Below are positions 51,009-59,769 of a stretch of 64,000 nucleotides of DNA, piece by piece. Source of the DNA: Nonomuraea glycinis (lineage in GTDB: Bacteria > Actinomycetota > Actinomycetes > Streptosporangiales > Streptosporangiaceae); the NCBI RefSeq assembly GCF_014646515.1, contig NZ_BMNK01000022.1, positions 104,426 through 168,425 of the forward strand, given 5' to 3'. Made by a program: the position numbers and the translations under genes. How positions within the stretch are numbered: position 1 is the first letter of the stretch; each line of letters begins with the position of its first letter. Under the pieces are notes generated by a model. The model saw only the letters and a program-made list of their open reading frames with translations, did not search any database and was not told the DNA's origin.

Positions 51009-51494
51009 TCAGGTGTCCGTCTCCTTCGGCATGGCGGACATCGAGAGGAGGTCGTCCGCGAAGCGGCGCATCAGCCGTTCGAGCTCCAGCAGGTCCCTGT
51101 CGCTCCAGTGCTCGAACACTGGGGTGCTGAGCCGCATCCGGGCGGCGTCGAGCGCGTCCGTGACCCGGCGGCCCGCGGCGGTGACCATCGCTTCCTTGAC
51201 CCGCTTGTCCAGGGGGCTCGACCGCCGCTCGATCAGGCCGAGCTCGGCGAGTTTGGCCACCTGCCGGCTCACGGTCGTGTGGTCGCGGTCGGTCCGTTCG
51301 GCGATCTCGCCCACGCTGATCGGCCCGAACCGCTCGACGCCCACGAGCAGGCGGAACAGGGCCTGGTCGAGCACGACCCCGGCCTCGGCGATGAGCTCCT
51401 CGTCGCCGCGCGGCAGGTTGGTGAACGAGATCAGGTCGACCAGTGATTCGTGCAGGCGCCGAAGCGCGACCTGCCGGCGGTGCTTGGAAACCAT
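51009..51494 (-). CDS. MarR-family transcriptional regulator
   Basis: A 161-residue regulator with the MarR winged HTH: VLDQALFRLLVGVERFGPISVGEIAERTDRDHTTVSRQVAKLAELGLIERRSSPLDKRVKEAMVTAAGRRV. DHTTVSRQ.KL is the recognition helix and DKR.KE the wing. ATG at 51494 (MVSKHRR) is used because a longer frame adds unrelated residues. Divergent from a flavin monooxygenase gene with palindromes in the shared promoter; it probably represses that gene in the absence of a phenolic or xenobiotic ligand. Confidence 0.88.
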   Translation of the reverse strand: MVSKHRRQVALRRLHESLVDLISFTNLPRGDEELIAEAGVVLDQALFRLLVGVERFGPISVGEIAERTDRDHTTVSRQVAKLAELGLIERRSSPLDKRVKEAMVTAAGRRVTDALDAARMRLSTPVFEHWSDRDLLELERLMRRFADDLLSMSAMPKETDT

Positions 51495-51593
51495 GCTCGC
51501 CTTACGTGAACGGGTGGGACGTGCCAACGCGAGGATACCGGCTCGGGTGAGCTCTCCCAGCATGGCCGCACGCCGATGCCTTGGCAAGATGTG

Positions 51594-51672
51594 TTCACTA
51601 TGCATTCATCTATGAACCAGTCCACCAGGCTATCCGCTTGACTTTCTCCTCAAATTATGTGCAAAATACACA
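51594..51672. promoter_or_regulatory. Shared marR/monooxygenase promoter with inverted repeats
   Basis: TTCA...TGAA arms at 51594-51616 and TGTG-CAAAATA-CACA at 51658-51672 flank a TTGACT -35-like hexamer at 51638-51643. A -10-like CAAAAT lies about 18 bases on. The second repeat would place a bound MarR dimer over the -10 region. Confidence 0.5.
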
Positions 51673-51709
51673 CGTTTTCAAGGAGCTTCCACCGAAGGAG
51701 ACGTACGCC

Positions 51710-53182
51710 ATGTCACCCGATGTGATCATCTGTGGGGCCGGTCCGGCCGGACTGATCCTGGCCATTGACCTCGCCCGCAGGAACGTCGGCTTCCGCCTGA
51801 TCGACAAGGCGCCGCACCCGTTCGCCGGCTCGCGCGGCAAGGGCATCCAGCCCCGCAGCCAGGAGGTCTTCGAGGACCTCGGCGTGGTGGACCGGATCGT
51901 CGCCTCCGGCGGCGAGTACCCGTTGGCGCGGCTCTACACCGATGACGGCCACGTCGACCGGGCACCTGGCGAACGGACCGAGCCGACGCCGGCCGAGCCG
52001 TACCAGATTCCCCTGCTCGTCCCCCAGTTCCTCACCGAGCGCCGCCTCCGCGAGCGGCTGGCCGAGCTCGGCCACGCCGTCGAGTACGACCACGCGCTGG
52101 TCGGCTTCGAGCAGGACGCCGACGGCGTCACCGCCACGATCCAAGGCGCGTGGCCGGTGCGTGCCAAATACCTGGTCGGCGCCGACGGCGGATCGAGTTT
52201 CGTGCGCAAGGCCCTCGGCATCGAGTTCCCCGGGAAGACCCTCGGCGTGCGGGCGCTCGTGGCCGACGTGCGCGTGGACGGCCTCCCGTGGGACTTCTGG
52301 CACCGCTGGGACCAGGACAAGGAGGCGCAGGTGTCACTGTGCCCCCTGTACGGCACCGACCTGTTCCAGTGTCAGGCCGCCGTCCCCTTCGGCGTCGACG
52401 TCGACCTGTCGCCCGAGGGGCTCACCGCGCTGCTCCGCGAACGCACCGGCCGGGACGACATCGTGATCCGCGAGGTGGTATGGGGATCCGTCTACGAGAT
52501 GAACGCCCGGCTGGCCGGCCAGTACCGGCGCGGGCGCGTGCTGCTGGCCGGGGACGCGGCCCACTGCCACCCGCCGACCGGCGGCCAGGGACTGAACACC
52601 AGCATCCAGGACGCCTACAACCTCGGCTGGAAGCTGGCCGCCGTGCTCGACGGCGCCCCGGAGTCGTTGCTGGAGACGTACGAACAAGAGCGCCGGCCGA
52701 TCGCGCAGGAGGTGCTGGGCCTGTCGGAGCGGCTGCTCGAAGCGGCGCAGAAGCGTGACCTCCGTCGCGGACGCGAGGTGAGCCAGCTCGACCTCGGCTA
52801 CCCGGACTCGCCCCTGACGGTGGGCGGACCGCCGCGCGAGAAGGGCGTCCAGGCCGGCGACCGGGCCCCCGACGCCCCCGTGACCGGCGCGGGCGGGCTC
52901 GCGACGCGGCTGTTCAGCCTTTTCCAGGGGCCGCACTGGACGCTGATCGGGTACGAGGTCGAGGAGACGGCACTCCCGGCGCTCCGCGTCGGCCTGCGGA
53001 TCCACGTCCTCGGCCGGGACATCCTCGACACCGGCGGCCACGTACAGAGTGCTTATGGGCTGTCGCCGGGGGAGTGGGCGCTCGTCCGTCCTGACGGATA
53101 CGTCGCGGCCATTGGCGGCGTCGCCGAGCTGCCGTTCCTCGCGACCTACCTCGACGGCGTCGGCGTCCGCCCCCCGCGCTGA
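51710..53182 (+). CDS. FAD-dependent monooxygenase (PheA/TfdB/Rox-like)
   Basis: A 490-residue group A flavin hydroxylase. FAD-binding DVIICGAGPAGLILA (GxGxxG) at the start, the DG motif in YLVGADGGSSFVRKALG, and the GD motif VLLAGDAAHCHPPTGGQGLNTSIQDAYNLGWKL. A C-terminal thioredoxin-like region follows (GDRAPDAPVTGAGGLATRLFSLF). Related enzymes hydroxylate aromatic polyketides, phenols or rifampicin. ATG at 51710 (MSPDVIICG) with AAGGAGA nine bases upstream. Divergent from the MarR gene that probably controls it. Confidence 0.93.
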   Translation: MSPDVIICGAGPAGLILAIDLARRNVGFRLIDKAPHPFAGSRGKGIQPRSQEVFEDLGVVDRIVASGGEYPLARLYTDDGHVDRAPGERTEPTPAEPYQIPLLVPQFLTERRLRERLAELGHAVEYDHALVGFEQDADGVTATIQGAWPVRAKYLVGADGGSSFVRKALGIEFPGKTLGVRALVADVRVDGLPWDFWHRWDQDKEAQVSLCPLYGTDLFQCQAAVPFGVDVDLSPEGLTALLRERTGRDDIVIREVVWGSVYEMNARLAGQYRRGRVLLAGDAAHCHPPTGGQGLNTSIQDAYNLGWKLAAVLDGAPESLLETYEQERRPIAQEVLGLSERLLEAAQKRDLRRGREVSQLDLGYPDSPLTVGGPPREKGVQAGDRAPDAPVTGAGGLATRLFSLFQGPHWTLIGYEVEETALPALRVGLRIHVLGRDILDTGGHVQSAYGLSPGEWALVRPDGYVAAIGGVAELPFLATYLDGVGVRPPR

Positions 53183-53198
53183 ACCAGGCGTCAGCGGG

Positions 53199-53411
53199 TC
53201 ATTCGCCGCTTGCCTTGGACGAGCCGCGCAACCCGCGCACGCCGATGAACACGAGGGCCAGAGCGACGATGACCACGATGGGGCCGATGACGGCCCAAGT
53301 GGTGTCACCGCTCATCACGCTGCCGCCGACCGCGCCCAGCCCTTGCAGCGTCCACAGGACGCCGGCCGCCGCCAGGAGAACGCCGACTGCGATGAGGATC
53401 CATGCTCTCAC
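53199..53411 (-). CDS. Small two-helix membrane protein
   Basis: A 70-residue protein with two hydrophobic segments (ILIAVGVLLAAAGVLWTLQGLGA and AVIGPIVVIVALALVFIGVRG), typical of small actinobacterial membrane proteins of unknown role. The start is GTG at 53411 (VRAWILIA); an upstream GTG at 53441 would add ten residues of charged leader. Convergent with the monooxygenase gene. Confidence 0.75.
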   Translation of the reverse strand: MRAWILIAVGVLLAAAGVLWTLQGLGAVGGSVMSGDTTWAVIGPIVVIVALALVFIGVRGLRGSSKASGE

Positions 53412-53617
53412 TGTTTTCTCTTTTCCTTCACCCGAGCCCACGCCGAACGACGGGCCGCCGTGGCTCGCACCGTATCCCGGATCCGGATGTCCTGGGAGGT
53501 TCGAAACTCCTCCTACTGAGGCCCATGCGTTGATTTCGTAGACAACCTGTCGTAATCTTTGCGACAGGTTGTCGCGTAAAGCGCGAGCAGTGTCGTAGTG
53601 AAGGGAGAGGGCTTCTC

Positions 53618-54091
53618 ATGAATGCGCTCATCGACCGTGCCGATCTCATCGAGCTGCTTGGCCGATATGCCGATATAGCGGACCTGAAGGAGTTCACCGA
53701 CCTACCCGGCCTCGTCTTCACCGACCCGTTGACGCTCGACTTCGGGTCTGTCGCCGACATTCCGCCCATGACCGTGCCGCTCGGCGATTACCTCGAGACC
53801 CTCCGCACCGCCTTCGCGCCCTACACGGCGACGCACCACGCCATCACCGGACACGTCATCGAGATCGACGGCGACAGCGCGACGATCCACGCGCACGTCC
53901 GTGCCGAACACTGGATCCCGGACGAGCTCGCCGGAGATGGTCCCCATCACTGGCTGGTGGTCGGCTTCTACGACAACGAAGCGGTCCGCACGGCCGACGG
54001 CTGGCGCCTCAACCGCGTGAAGCTCACCTCGACGTACCAGGAGAACCCGCAGCTGTCGAGCGTTGCCCTGGCCGCCGAGCGGGCCCGCTAG
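53618..54091 (+). CDS. SnoaL-like / NTF2-fold protein
   Basis: A 157-residue NTF2-superfamily protein of the SnoaL_4/bile-acid-dehydratase-like group: LIDRADLIELLGRYADIADLKEFTDLPGLVFTDPLTLDF, YTATHHAITGHVIEIDGDSATIHAHVRAEHW, HWLVVGFYDNEAVRTADGWRLNRVKL. Conserved Asp/His residues in the pocket (D..D, THH) fit an enzyme or ligand binder. It precedes a TetR gene by 21 bases on the same strand, so the two probably form an operon. Confidence 0.86.
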   Translation: MNALIDRADLIELLGRYADIADLKEFTDLPGLVFTDPLTLDFGSVADIPPMTVPLGDYLETLRTAFAPYTATHHAITGHVIEIDGDSATIHAHVRAEHWIPDELAGDGPHHWLVVGFYDNEAVRTADGWRLNRVKLTSTYQENPQLSSVALAAERAR

Positions 54092-54112
54092 CGGCGGGGG
54101 GAGAATGATCGG

Positions 54113-54733
54113 ATGCCACGGATCCGGGGAGCCAGCATCGAGGAGCACCACGAGATGGTGTGGGCCGACCTCGCCGAGGCGATGCGGCGGCTGCTGCTCG
54201 AACGCGACTACGACTCGATCACCATGGGCCACATCGCGGCCCGGGCAGGGCTCGCCCGCAACACGCTGTACAACTACGCCGGCGACAAGAGCGCGCTGGT
54301 CCTGGCGCTGACCCGGCGGGCGAGCCGCCCTGTGGTCGAGCGGGTGGCCGCGATCGCCGCGCGGTCCTCGGACCCGGCCGCGGAGCGGATGCGGGAGATC
54401 ATCGAGGCCTTCCTGGAGGCGTCCACGGATCAGGCCATGCAGCTGATGTTCCGGCCGGGCTCCGGCCCGCTCGTCGCCGAGGTGCCGAAGGGGCTGGACA
54501 GTCCGTTCCACGCGATCGTGGTCGAGGTGCGGAACGTCGTCCGGGAGGGCATCGCGCGCGGGGAGTTCCGTGCCGTCGGCGACGTGCACCTCGCGGTGGA
54601 GCTGCTGTCCGGCGTCATGCGCGCGGGCGCCGAACACATCGGCCGGGACCCGGCCGCCTTCGCGGCCACGGTCCGCGCGGTGCGAGAGATCATCCTGGCG
54701 TCTCTGGCCCGCCGTCCGGATCAGCTTGGTTGA
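54113..54733 (+). CDS. TetR-family transcriptional regulator
   Basis: A 206-residue regulator. HTH near residues 20-55: LAEAMRRLLLERDYDSITMGHIAARAGLARNTLYNYAGDKSALVLAL, the typical TetR pattern with L.N-TLYNY. The C-terminal ~140 residues form the helical ligand domain with a WHG-like ARGEFRAVGDVHLAVELLSGVMRAGAE. It follows the SnoaL-like gene and may regulate it and itself. Ligand unknown. Confidence 0.92.
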   Translation: MPRIRGASIEEHHEMVWADLAEAMRRLLLERDYDSITMGHIAARAGLARNTLYNYAGDKSALVLALTRRASRPVVERVAAIAARSSDPAAERMREIIEAFLEASTDQAMQLMFRPGSGPLVAEVPKGLDSPFHAIVVEVRNVVREGIARGEFRAVGDVHLAVELLSGVMRAGAEHIGRDPAAFAATVRAVREIILASLARRPDQLG

Positions 54734-54766
54734 CGGCCCAGGAGCGAACCGGGTGCGCGGGAAGGC

Positions 54767-55582
54767 TCACTTCGCCCAGGTGGTCACCGCGTCCTCCATG
54801 AGCCGCAGCGACACCGACTGGGAATGCGCGTCCGCTCTGATGATGTTGTAGCGCACTTTCAGCCGGGCGACCGCGTCATGATCGCTCGTGACGTCACCCG
54901 ACAGTACGGAGTCCGCCGACGCCACCTCGATCCCGCCGCGAAGCCGCGCCAGCGAGAACGCACTCATCATCCCAGCGCCGCAACCCGCCGCGATAGGGAC
55001 GAACTGGACGGTGACGCACGGATGCTGCGCGAGCTCCAGGAGGTGGCGCAGCTGGTGCAGGAGAACCTCCGGCCCGCCGATCGGACGATGCAGCACGCCC
55101 TCGTCGATGAGCGCCAGGAAGACCGGCGGGTTCGGCCGGTCGAAGATCTGCAACCGCCGGATCCGGGCCTCGACCCGCTCCTCCAGCTGGTCGGCGGGGG
55201 CCATGGGGGAGAAGACGGCGCGGGCGTACTCCGAGGTCTGGAGCAGTCCCGGGATCAGCATCGGGTCCCAGGACTGGAGGATGACCGCCTGCGGCTCGAC
55301 CTCCTCCACCCAGCGCGCGAACCAGCCGAGGGCGGGGGAGTGCGAGATCTGCCGGAACAGGGTGGTGAAATGCTGGTCCAGCTGGAAGGCGTGGTCCAGG
55401 GCTTCGGCGAAGTCGAGAGTGGGCTCTCGGCGGCCTCGCTCGATGTGGCTGATGAGAGAGGGGTGACACTGCATCCGGGTGCCGAGGGCGACGAGGGACA
55501 GGCCCGAGTTTCTGCGGTAGTGCTCCAGGTCGGAGGCGAAACGCACTCCGGGGGGTATCGGGTTGCTGATGCTGTCGCTCAC
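54767..55582 (-). CDS. XRE regulator with DUF5753 (Scr1-type)
   Basis: A 271-residue regulator of the Scr1/WhiJ-like group: N-terminal HTH (FASDLEHYRRNSGLSLVALGTRMQCHPSLISHIERGRREPTLDFAEALD) and C-terminal DUF5753 (FARWVEEVEPQAVILQSWDPMLIPGLLQTSEYARAVF, FLALIDEGVLHRPIGGPEVLLHQLRHLLELA, VQFVPIAAGCGAGMMSAFSLARL). It matches the homologue at 61254-62069 in length and order but lacks the usual adjacent DUF397 gene. Upstream lies TGACAATCAATGTCGTT, which recurs at 56672-56703. Such regulators often control development or secondary metabolism. Confidence 0.93.
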   Translation of the reverse strand: MSDSISNPIPPGVRFASDLEHYRRNSGLSLVALGTRMQCHPSLISHIERGRREPTLDFAEALDHAFQLDQHFTTLFRQISHSPALGWFARWVEEVEPQAVILQSWDPMLIPGLLQTSEYARAVFSPMAPADQLEERVEARIRRLQIFDRPNPPVFLALIDEGVLHRPIGGPEVLLHQLRHLLELAQHPCVTVQFVPIAAGCGAGMMSAFSLARLRGGIEVASADSVLSGDVTSDHDAVARLKVRYNIIRADAHSQSVSLRLMEDAVTTWAK

Positions 55583-55623
55583 GCGGCTCCTTATTCGGAT
55601 TGATCACCCTCCGCGACCATACC

Positions 55624-55655
55624 GCTACTGGATATGACAATCAATGTCGTTCTTG
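55624..55655 (-). promoter_or_regulatory. Duplicated upstream element of the Scr1-type gene
   Basis: About 32 bases with TGACAATCAATGTCGTTCTT lie upstream of the regulator gene. A second copy, 28 of 32 bases identical, is at 56672-56703. The sequence is A/T-rich and imperfectly palindromic (TGA.AA...TT.TCA in the second copy). It may be the promoter or an operator. Confidence 0.5.
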
Positions 55656-55741
55656 TATCGTTTCTGGCGTTGACTTCGCTGGGGGCACGGCTGGCTGAGT
55701 CGGTTCGGGCGGGACAGAGTCGTACGAGGGTGCTTCGTGGC

Positions 55742-56026
55742 TCAGTCAGGCGTGACGGGCAGTTCGAGCAGTTCGACGGAGCGGCCGAAGCCACCGCGCC
55801 GGTACAGCGGCGCGCTGCGAGGTGAAGGCCAGACGATGAGGGTGTCCAGGTCATGGCTGCGGGCGTAGCGGTCGACCTCACCCATCAGGGCGCTGCCGAT
55901 GCCCTGGTCACGCCACTCCGGGGTGGTCACACTCTCGCACCTGGCTCCCGAGGGTCGTACGGCCCACGTACGAAGAGCAGCCGGTCGCTTGCCCGGGTGG
56001 TCATGGCTACGCTGGCGGCGTGCCAT
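55742..56026 (-). pseudogene. 5'-truncated GNAT acetyltransferase
   Basis: Only the C-terminal half of a GNAT domain is present: ARCESVTTPEWRDQGIGSALMGEVDRYARSHDLDTLIVWPSPRSAPLYRRGGFGRSVELLELP contains the acetyl-CoA loop (R-x-Q-G-I-G-S-A) and the final strand (WPSPRSAPLYRRGGF). The upstream ~30 residues (arginine- and proline-rich) do not match the family, and the N-terminal half is missing. The frame reaches into the start of the divergent kinase gene. Confidence 0.65.
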
Positions 56027-56538
56027 TGGTGTGGGTGACGGGCAATTCAGGGACTGGTAAGTCCACGGTCTGCGGGGTGTTGCGAGCGCGTGGCCATGTC
56101 GCGTTCGACGCCGACATGGACGGATTCTGTCGCTGGATCGACCGAGCTGATGGCGAGGTCGTGATGGATCCGCCGGATCCGGTTCCCGGGGGCTGGCTCG
56201 ATCGATACGGGTGGGCGATCGTCCGCGAGCGAGTTGCGGCCCTCGTCGAGGAGTCTCGTTTCCAGATCACGTTCTTGTGCGGGTCGGCGGAGAACGAGAC
56301 AGACGTCCGTGATCTTTTCGACCTCATCGTATGCCTGGTGATCGACGAGGACACCCTCCGCCACCGGCTCGCGACCCGCACGACGAACACCTTCGGTCAA
56401 CATCCCGAAGAGCTCGCAGCGGCCCTGAAGTGGAATCCTCAGATGCGAGCGATCTACGAAAGCCTTGGCGCGACGATCATCGATGCATCCAAGCCGGTGA
56501 CCGAGGTGGTGGACAGCGTGATCGACGCAGCGCGGTAG
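56020..56538 (+). CDS. P-loop nucleotide kinase-like protein
   Basis: A 172-residue protein of the AAA_18/adenylate-kinase-like P-loop group. GTG at 56020 gives VWVTGNSGTGKSTVCGVL (Walker A), FDADMDGFCRWIDR, ITFLCGSAENETDVRDLFDLIVCLVIDEDTLRHRLATRTTNTFG (NMP/lid-like Asp-Arg region) and a C-terminal IDASKPVTEVVDSVI. Substrate unknown; related proteins phosphorylate small metabolites. It diverges from the truncated GNAT. Confidence 0.85.
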   Translation: MPLVWVTGNSGTGKSTVCGVLRARGHVAFDADMDGFCRWIDRADGEVVMDPPDPVPGGWLDRYGWAIVRERVAALVEESRFQITFLCGSAENETDVRDLFDLIVCLVIDEDTLRHRLATRTTNTFGQHPEELAAALKWNPQMRAIYESLGATIIDASKPVTEVVDSVIDAAR

Positions 56539-56583
56539 CTGACAGGGCCCACCTCGCGGAGTAGACATTCACCCACGGCGCCC

Positions 56584-56703
56584 TGTTGAAAGCCCCAGCC
56601 GCAGACGAGCCGCCCGGCTCGCTGTGCCGAGGTGATGAAGGCGGACTCGCTCGCCGGTGCGGCGTAGAACAGCCACTGGGTATGACAATCAATATCGTTC
56701 TCA
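56584..56703 (-). pseudogene. Fusion scar: Scr1-gene upstream element joined to PLC-gene tail
   Basis: Bases 56584-56672 copy part of the 3' region of the phospholipase-like gene (58464-58551), mostly identical; the minus strand encodes FYAAPASESAFITSAQRAGRL versus FYAAPAGESAFITSARRAGRL. Bases 56672-56703 copy the upstream element of the Scr1-type gene (55624-55655). In the minus direction the order is promoter element, then gene tail. No start, signal peptide or catalytic part is present. Confidence 0.8.
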
Positions 56704-56829
56704 ATTGGCCGAAAGTACGGTCGCGGACCGCGAAATACCACTTATGGCCGATCCCCGCGCCGGAGCCGCGCCCGCAGGATGAGGCCCGTGCCCGATGAAG
56801 ACCTGCATCCCCTCAGGGGAGGCCCCGCC

Positions 56830-57777
56830 ATGCCCTCCCCCGGCCGGCCGCGGATCGCCGCGCTCGACGTCCTGCGCGGGTTCACGCTGTGCGAGATCCT
56901 GCTCGCCAACATCCAGCTGATAGCCAATGACGGCACCGCCGTCGTCGCGCAGCCCATGGGCGCCTGGGATCCCTGGCTCGGGCTCCCGATCTTCTCCCTG
57001 CTGTTCGGCATCGGGTTCTCGCTGCTGCTGGACTCCGCCGCGAGCCGCGACCCCCGCCCACGGCTGGTCCTGCTGCGCCGGCTGCTGGCGCTGCTCGCGA
57101 TCGGCCTCGGGCACATGCTGCTGTGGCCGGGCGAGGTCCTGACCAAGTACGCCATCGTCGGCATGCTGGTGCTGCTGCCCTCGACCTGGCTGCCGCGCTG
57201 GGCCGTGGCCGGCCTGTCCGCCGCGCTCATGACGGTGGCGGTGATCAGCGGCGGCGGGCCCCTGCTGATCGCCGGGCTGTTCCTGCTGGGCTCGGCCCTG
57301 GTCCGCTACGGGGTGATCGACAAGATCGACGGCTCCACCCGGGGGCCGGTCCTGCTGGGCCTGGCCTTCGCGGCGGGACTGGCCGCCGCTCTGTGGGCAC
57401 GGTCGGTGACGGACCTGCCCGCCACGTCCACCCTGGCCGACCTGCTGCTCGCCGGGGTGTACGTGTGCGTCCTGCTGATCCTGCTCAGAACGCCGCTTCG
57501 ACCGGTGCTGGAGCTCCTCTTCGCGCCGCTGGGCCGGATGGCGCTGACCAACTATCTGACCGCCACCCTCCTCGTCCTGGCCGCCGCCCACCTCCTCGGC
57601 CTGCCGATCGGCCTGTCGTCGTCGGTGGCGTTCCAGGCCGCGGGCGTCATCCTCGCGGCCCAGTGGTTGTTCTCCACCCTCTGGCTTCGCCGCTACCGTC
57701 AGGGTCCCCTGGAGTGGCTCTGGCGCTGGGCGACCTGGGCCCGCCGCCCTACCCTCCGCATGAACGGAGTCACATGA
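56830..57777 (+). CDS. DUF418-family membrane protein
   Basis: A 315-residue polytopic membrane protein with eight to ten helices. N-terminal motif RIAALDVLRGFTLCEILLANI and PIFSLLFGIGFSLLLDSA, later GRMALTNYLTATLL and the end RYRQGPLEWLWRWATW match DUF418 (YeiB-like). These proteins are of unknown function, sometimes linked to acyl transfer. ATG at 56830 with GGGGAGG seven bases upstream. The stop overlaps the next gene (ATGA). Confidence 0.9.
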   Translation: MPSPGRPRIAALDVLRGFTLCEILLANIQLIANDGTAVVAQPMGAWDPWLGLPIFSLLFGIGFSLLLDSAASRDPRPRLVLLRRLLALLAIGLGHMLLWPGEVLTKYAIVGMLVLLPSTWLPRWAVAGLSAALMTVAVISGGGPLLIAGLFLLGSALVRYGVIDKIDGSTRGPVLLGLAFAAGLAAALWARSVTDLPATSTLADLLLAGVYVCVLLILLRTPLRPVLELLFAPLGRMALTNYLTATLLVLAAAHLLGLPIGLSSSVAFQAAGVILAAQWLFSTLWLRRYRQGPLEWLWRWATWARRPTLRMNGVT

Positions 57778-58385
57778 TCGCGGACGAGACACCGCTGCTG
57801 CCGGACGTGGTCCGGGCCTACCCGTTCTCCTGGGGCTCGGGCTTCGTCTGGCCGCCGGAGCACGAGGAGGACCTGGCCTACGCGCGGGCCGTACTCGAAG
57901 CATGCCTGCCTCGGGCCGCGCTCGCCGCGCCCGAGCCGCCGGAGGAGCCGACCGTCTGGGAGTGCGCGGACGACGAGTACCCCGAGTGGACCACGATCCG
58001 GGCCCTTCTGCGCGTACGCATGCCCTACGCCCGGCACGTCACCGCCGAGCGCATGGCCGACGTCAAGGCCGAGTGCGCCCGTCAGGGCATCGACACCATG
58101 GACTTCGAGGAGATCTGGACCCGGCGCGTCACCGCCTGGATCGCCGAGCGGACCCTGAGCTGGTGCGGCCTCATGGTCGACGACGAAAAGGCGCTCACCC
58201 CCTGGCTCATGAACCTCGCCGAGCTGTACGTACAGCGCGGGATGGCCGTCGAGAAGGCCGTGGAGGCGCTCCTCTGCACCCAGGCCGTGCCCGAGAGCCG
58301 CGCGGCTCTGACACGCCTGGCCACGTACGAAGGGCTGCCGACTGAGATCCGTGAGCGCATCACTGGACGGCGCCGGACTGGGTGA
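57774..58385 (+). CDS. Hypothetical cytoplasmic protein
   Basis: A 203-residue acidic, largely helical protein starting in the DUF418 stop (ATGA). It contains PFSWGSGFVWPPEHEEDLAYARAVLEACL and VWECADDEYPEWTTIRALLRVRMPYARHVTAERMADVKAECARQ, with no recognised domain or membrane segment. The 3' end overlaps the convergent PLC-like gene by 26 bases. Coexpression with DUF418 is the only clue. Confidence 0.72.
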   Translation: MIADETPLLPDVVRAYPFSWGSGFVWPPEHEEDLAYARAVLEACLPRAALAAPEPPEEPTVWECADDEYPEWTTIRALLRVRMPYARHVTAERMADVKAECARQGIDTMDFEEIWTRRVTAWIAERTLSWCGLMVDDEKALTPWLMNLAELYVQRGMAVEKAVEALLCTQAVPESRAALTRLATYEGLPTEIRERITGRRRTG

Positions 58386-59769
58386 GGAGGTTCTCGTACC
58401 AGGAGGCGTAGGGATGGTTGGTCGCCGGGTGGTTGGCCAGCGGGGTCGTCGCCTGGTTCGCACTGTCGAAGTCCCAGCCGCGGACGAGCCGCCCGGCTCG
58501 CCGTGCCGAGGTGATGAAGGCGGACTCGCCCGCCGGTGCGGCGTAGAACAGGGCGCCCTGCTGGAGCTCGGCGGCGTCGCCCTTCTGGAACTCGTCGAAG
58601 GCGATCTGCGGGTAGCCGATGCGGTCGCCGGTGACGCGGTCGGTGTCCACGCGCAGGGTCTGCGCCGGGGTCGGGCCGTCCGCCCCGGTCCACACCCGCA
58701 CGCTCGACGTGCCGCGGGCCGAGGTGGTCTTGTCGAAGTGGGCGTCGGAGGTCTTCGCGTTGCCGCTCCACGTGACCGTCGACGTGCCGCCGTTCAGCAG
58801 GCCGTCCCACGTCCAGTTCTGGCTGTTGCTCTGGCTGCGGTGGATCTCGCGCAGCCGCGTGCCGGCCGGGTCCGTGAACGCGACCGTGGGCAGCACGCCG
58901 TTGTCGTACTGGCGGCTGGCGGACCAGCTGATCTCGCCGTCCGCACCGAGACGCCCCACCCGAGACCACAGTGTGGTCGCGTTCTGGGACTGGTGAACCT
59001 CAACCACGTCGCCGTTGTCGTTCAGCGCGACGGCGGGCGTTCTGCCGTTGTCGTAGCGCCCGTGGCGGAGCCAGGTCACCCGGCCGTCGTCGTACCTGCC
59101 GGTCCAGTACCAGAGCACGCCCGAGCCGGAGTCGTGCACCTCGACGATCTGCCCGTTCGCGTTGATCGCGATCGCCGGGTCGCGGCCGATGTCACGTCGG
59201 TACTCCGCGCGGCTCTTGCCGTTGCCGGAGAGCAGGGCCAGGACGCGGCCGCGCAGCGAGTCCAGCTGCGGGGTGCTCGCCGGGTAGTCCTCGGCCCGCA
59301 GCAGCCGCGGCCCGAAGACTTCGATGAGCTCCTGGTTGAGCGCGGCCAGGTTGCCGGCGGCGAACGACGGGTTGTCGGTCAGATCGTCCTTGAGGTCGAG
59401 CATGACGACGAGCGGGGCGGCTGTCGGATGCCGCTCGGACCAGGTGTCGATCACGTCCAGCCAGTCGCGCAGCAGGTTCGAGGCCGGGTTGCCGGAGTGG
59501 TCGACCTGATCGCCGGGGGAGTCGTGGCCGATGGCGTAGTCGTGCGCCGTGGCGTACCCGTTGTCGTGGACGTCGAGCTCGATGAAGCGGACGCCGTGGT
59601 CGAGCTGGTAGGTGATGGAGTTCCTGGCGCCGTCGATGTTGCCGGAATAGCTGTTGTGCGTGGCGCGGAAGATCGCCGACGATAACGGCAGGTCCGTGGC
59701 GGCCTGGGCGTTTCCGCTGATCAGGAGCACGGACGCGGCCATGGCGAGCACAGCTCTTGTACGGGTCAT
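58360..59769 (-). CDS. Secreted PI-PLC-like phosphodiesterase with beta-propeller-like C-terminus
   Basis: A 469-residue exported protein. Signal peptide (MTRTRAVLAMAASVLLISGNAQAA), then a PI-PLC X-like domain: LSSAIFRATHNSYSG with the likely first catalytic His 38, DHGVRFIELDVHDNGY, GHDSPGDQVDHSGNPASNLLRDWL, PLVVMLDLKDDLT. The C-terminal ~220 residues repeat patterns such as AIAINANGQIVEVHDSGSGVLWYWTGRYDDG and VALNDNGDVVEVHQSQNATTLWSRVG, a propeller- or solenoid-like extension. ATG at 59769 with GAGGACCCGAGG upstream. It may cleave phosphoinositides or act on lipids; substrate unproven. A tail copy is at 56584-56672. Confidence 0.85.
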   Translation of the reverse strand: MTRTRAVLAMAASVLLISGNAQAATDLPLSSAIFRATHNSYSGNIDGARNSITYQLDHGVRFIELDVHDNGYATAHDYAIGHDSPGDQVDHSGNPASNLLRDWLDVIDTWSERHPTAAPLVVMLDLKDDLTDNPSFAAGNLAALNQELIEVFGPRLLRAEDYPASTPQLDSLRGRVLALLSGNGKSRAEYRRDIGRDPAIAINANGQIVEVHDSGSGVLWYWTGRYDDGRVTWLRHGRYDNGRTPAVALNDNGDVVEVHQSQNATTLWSRVGRLGADGEISWSASRQYDNGVLPTVAFTDPAGTRLREIHRSQSNSQNWTWDGLLNGGTSTVTWSGNAKTSDAHFDKTTSARGTSSVRVWTGADGPTPAQTLRVDTDRVTGDRIGYPQIAFDEFQKGDAAELQQGALFYAAPAGESAFITSARRAGRLVRGWDFDSANQATTPLANHPATNHPYASWYENLLTQSGAVQ

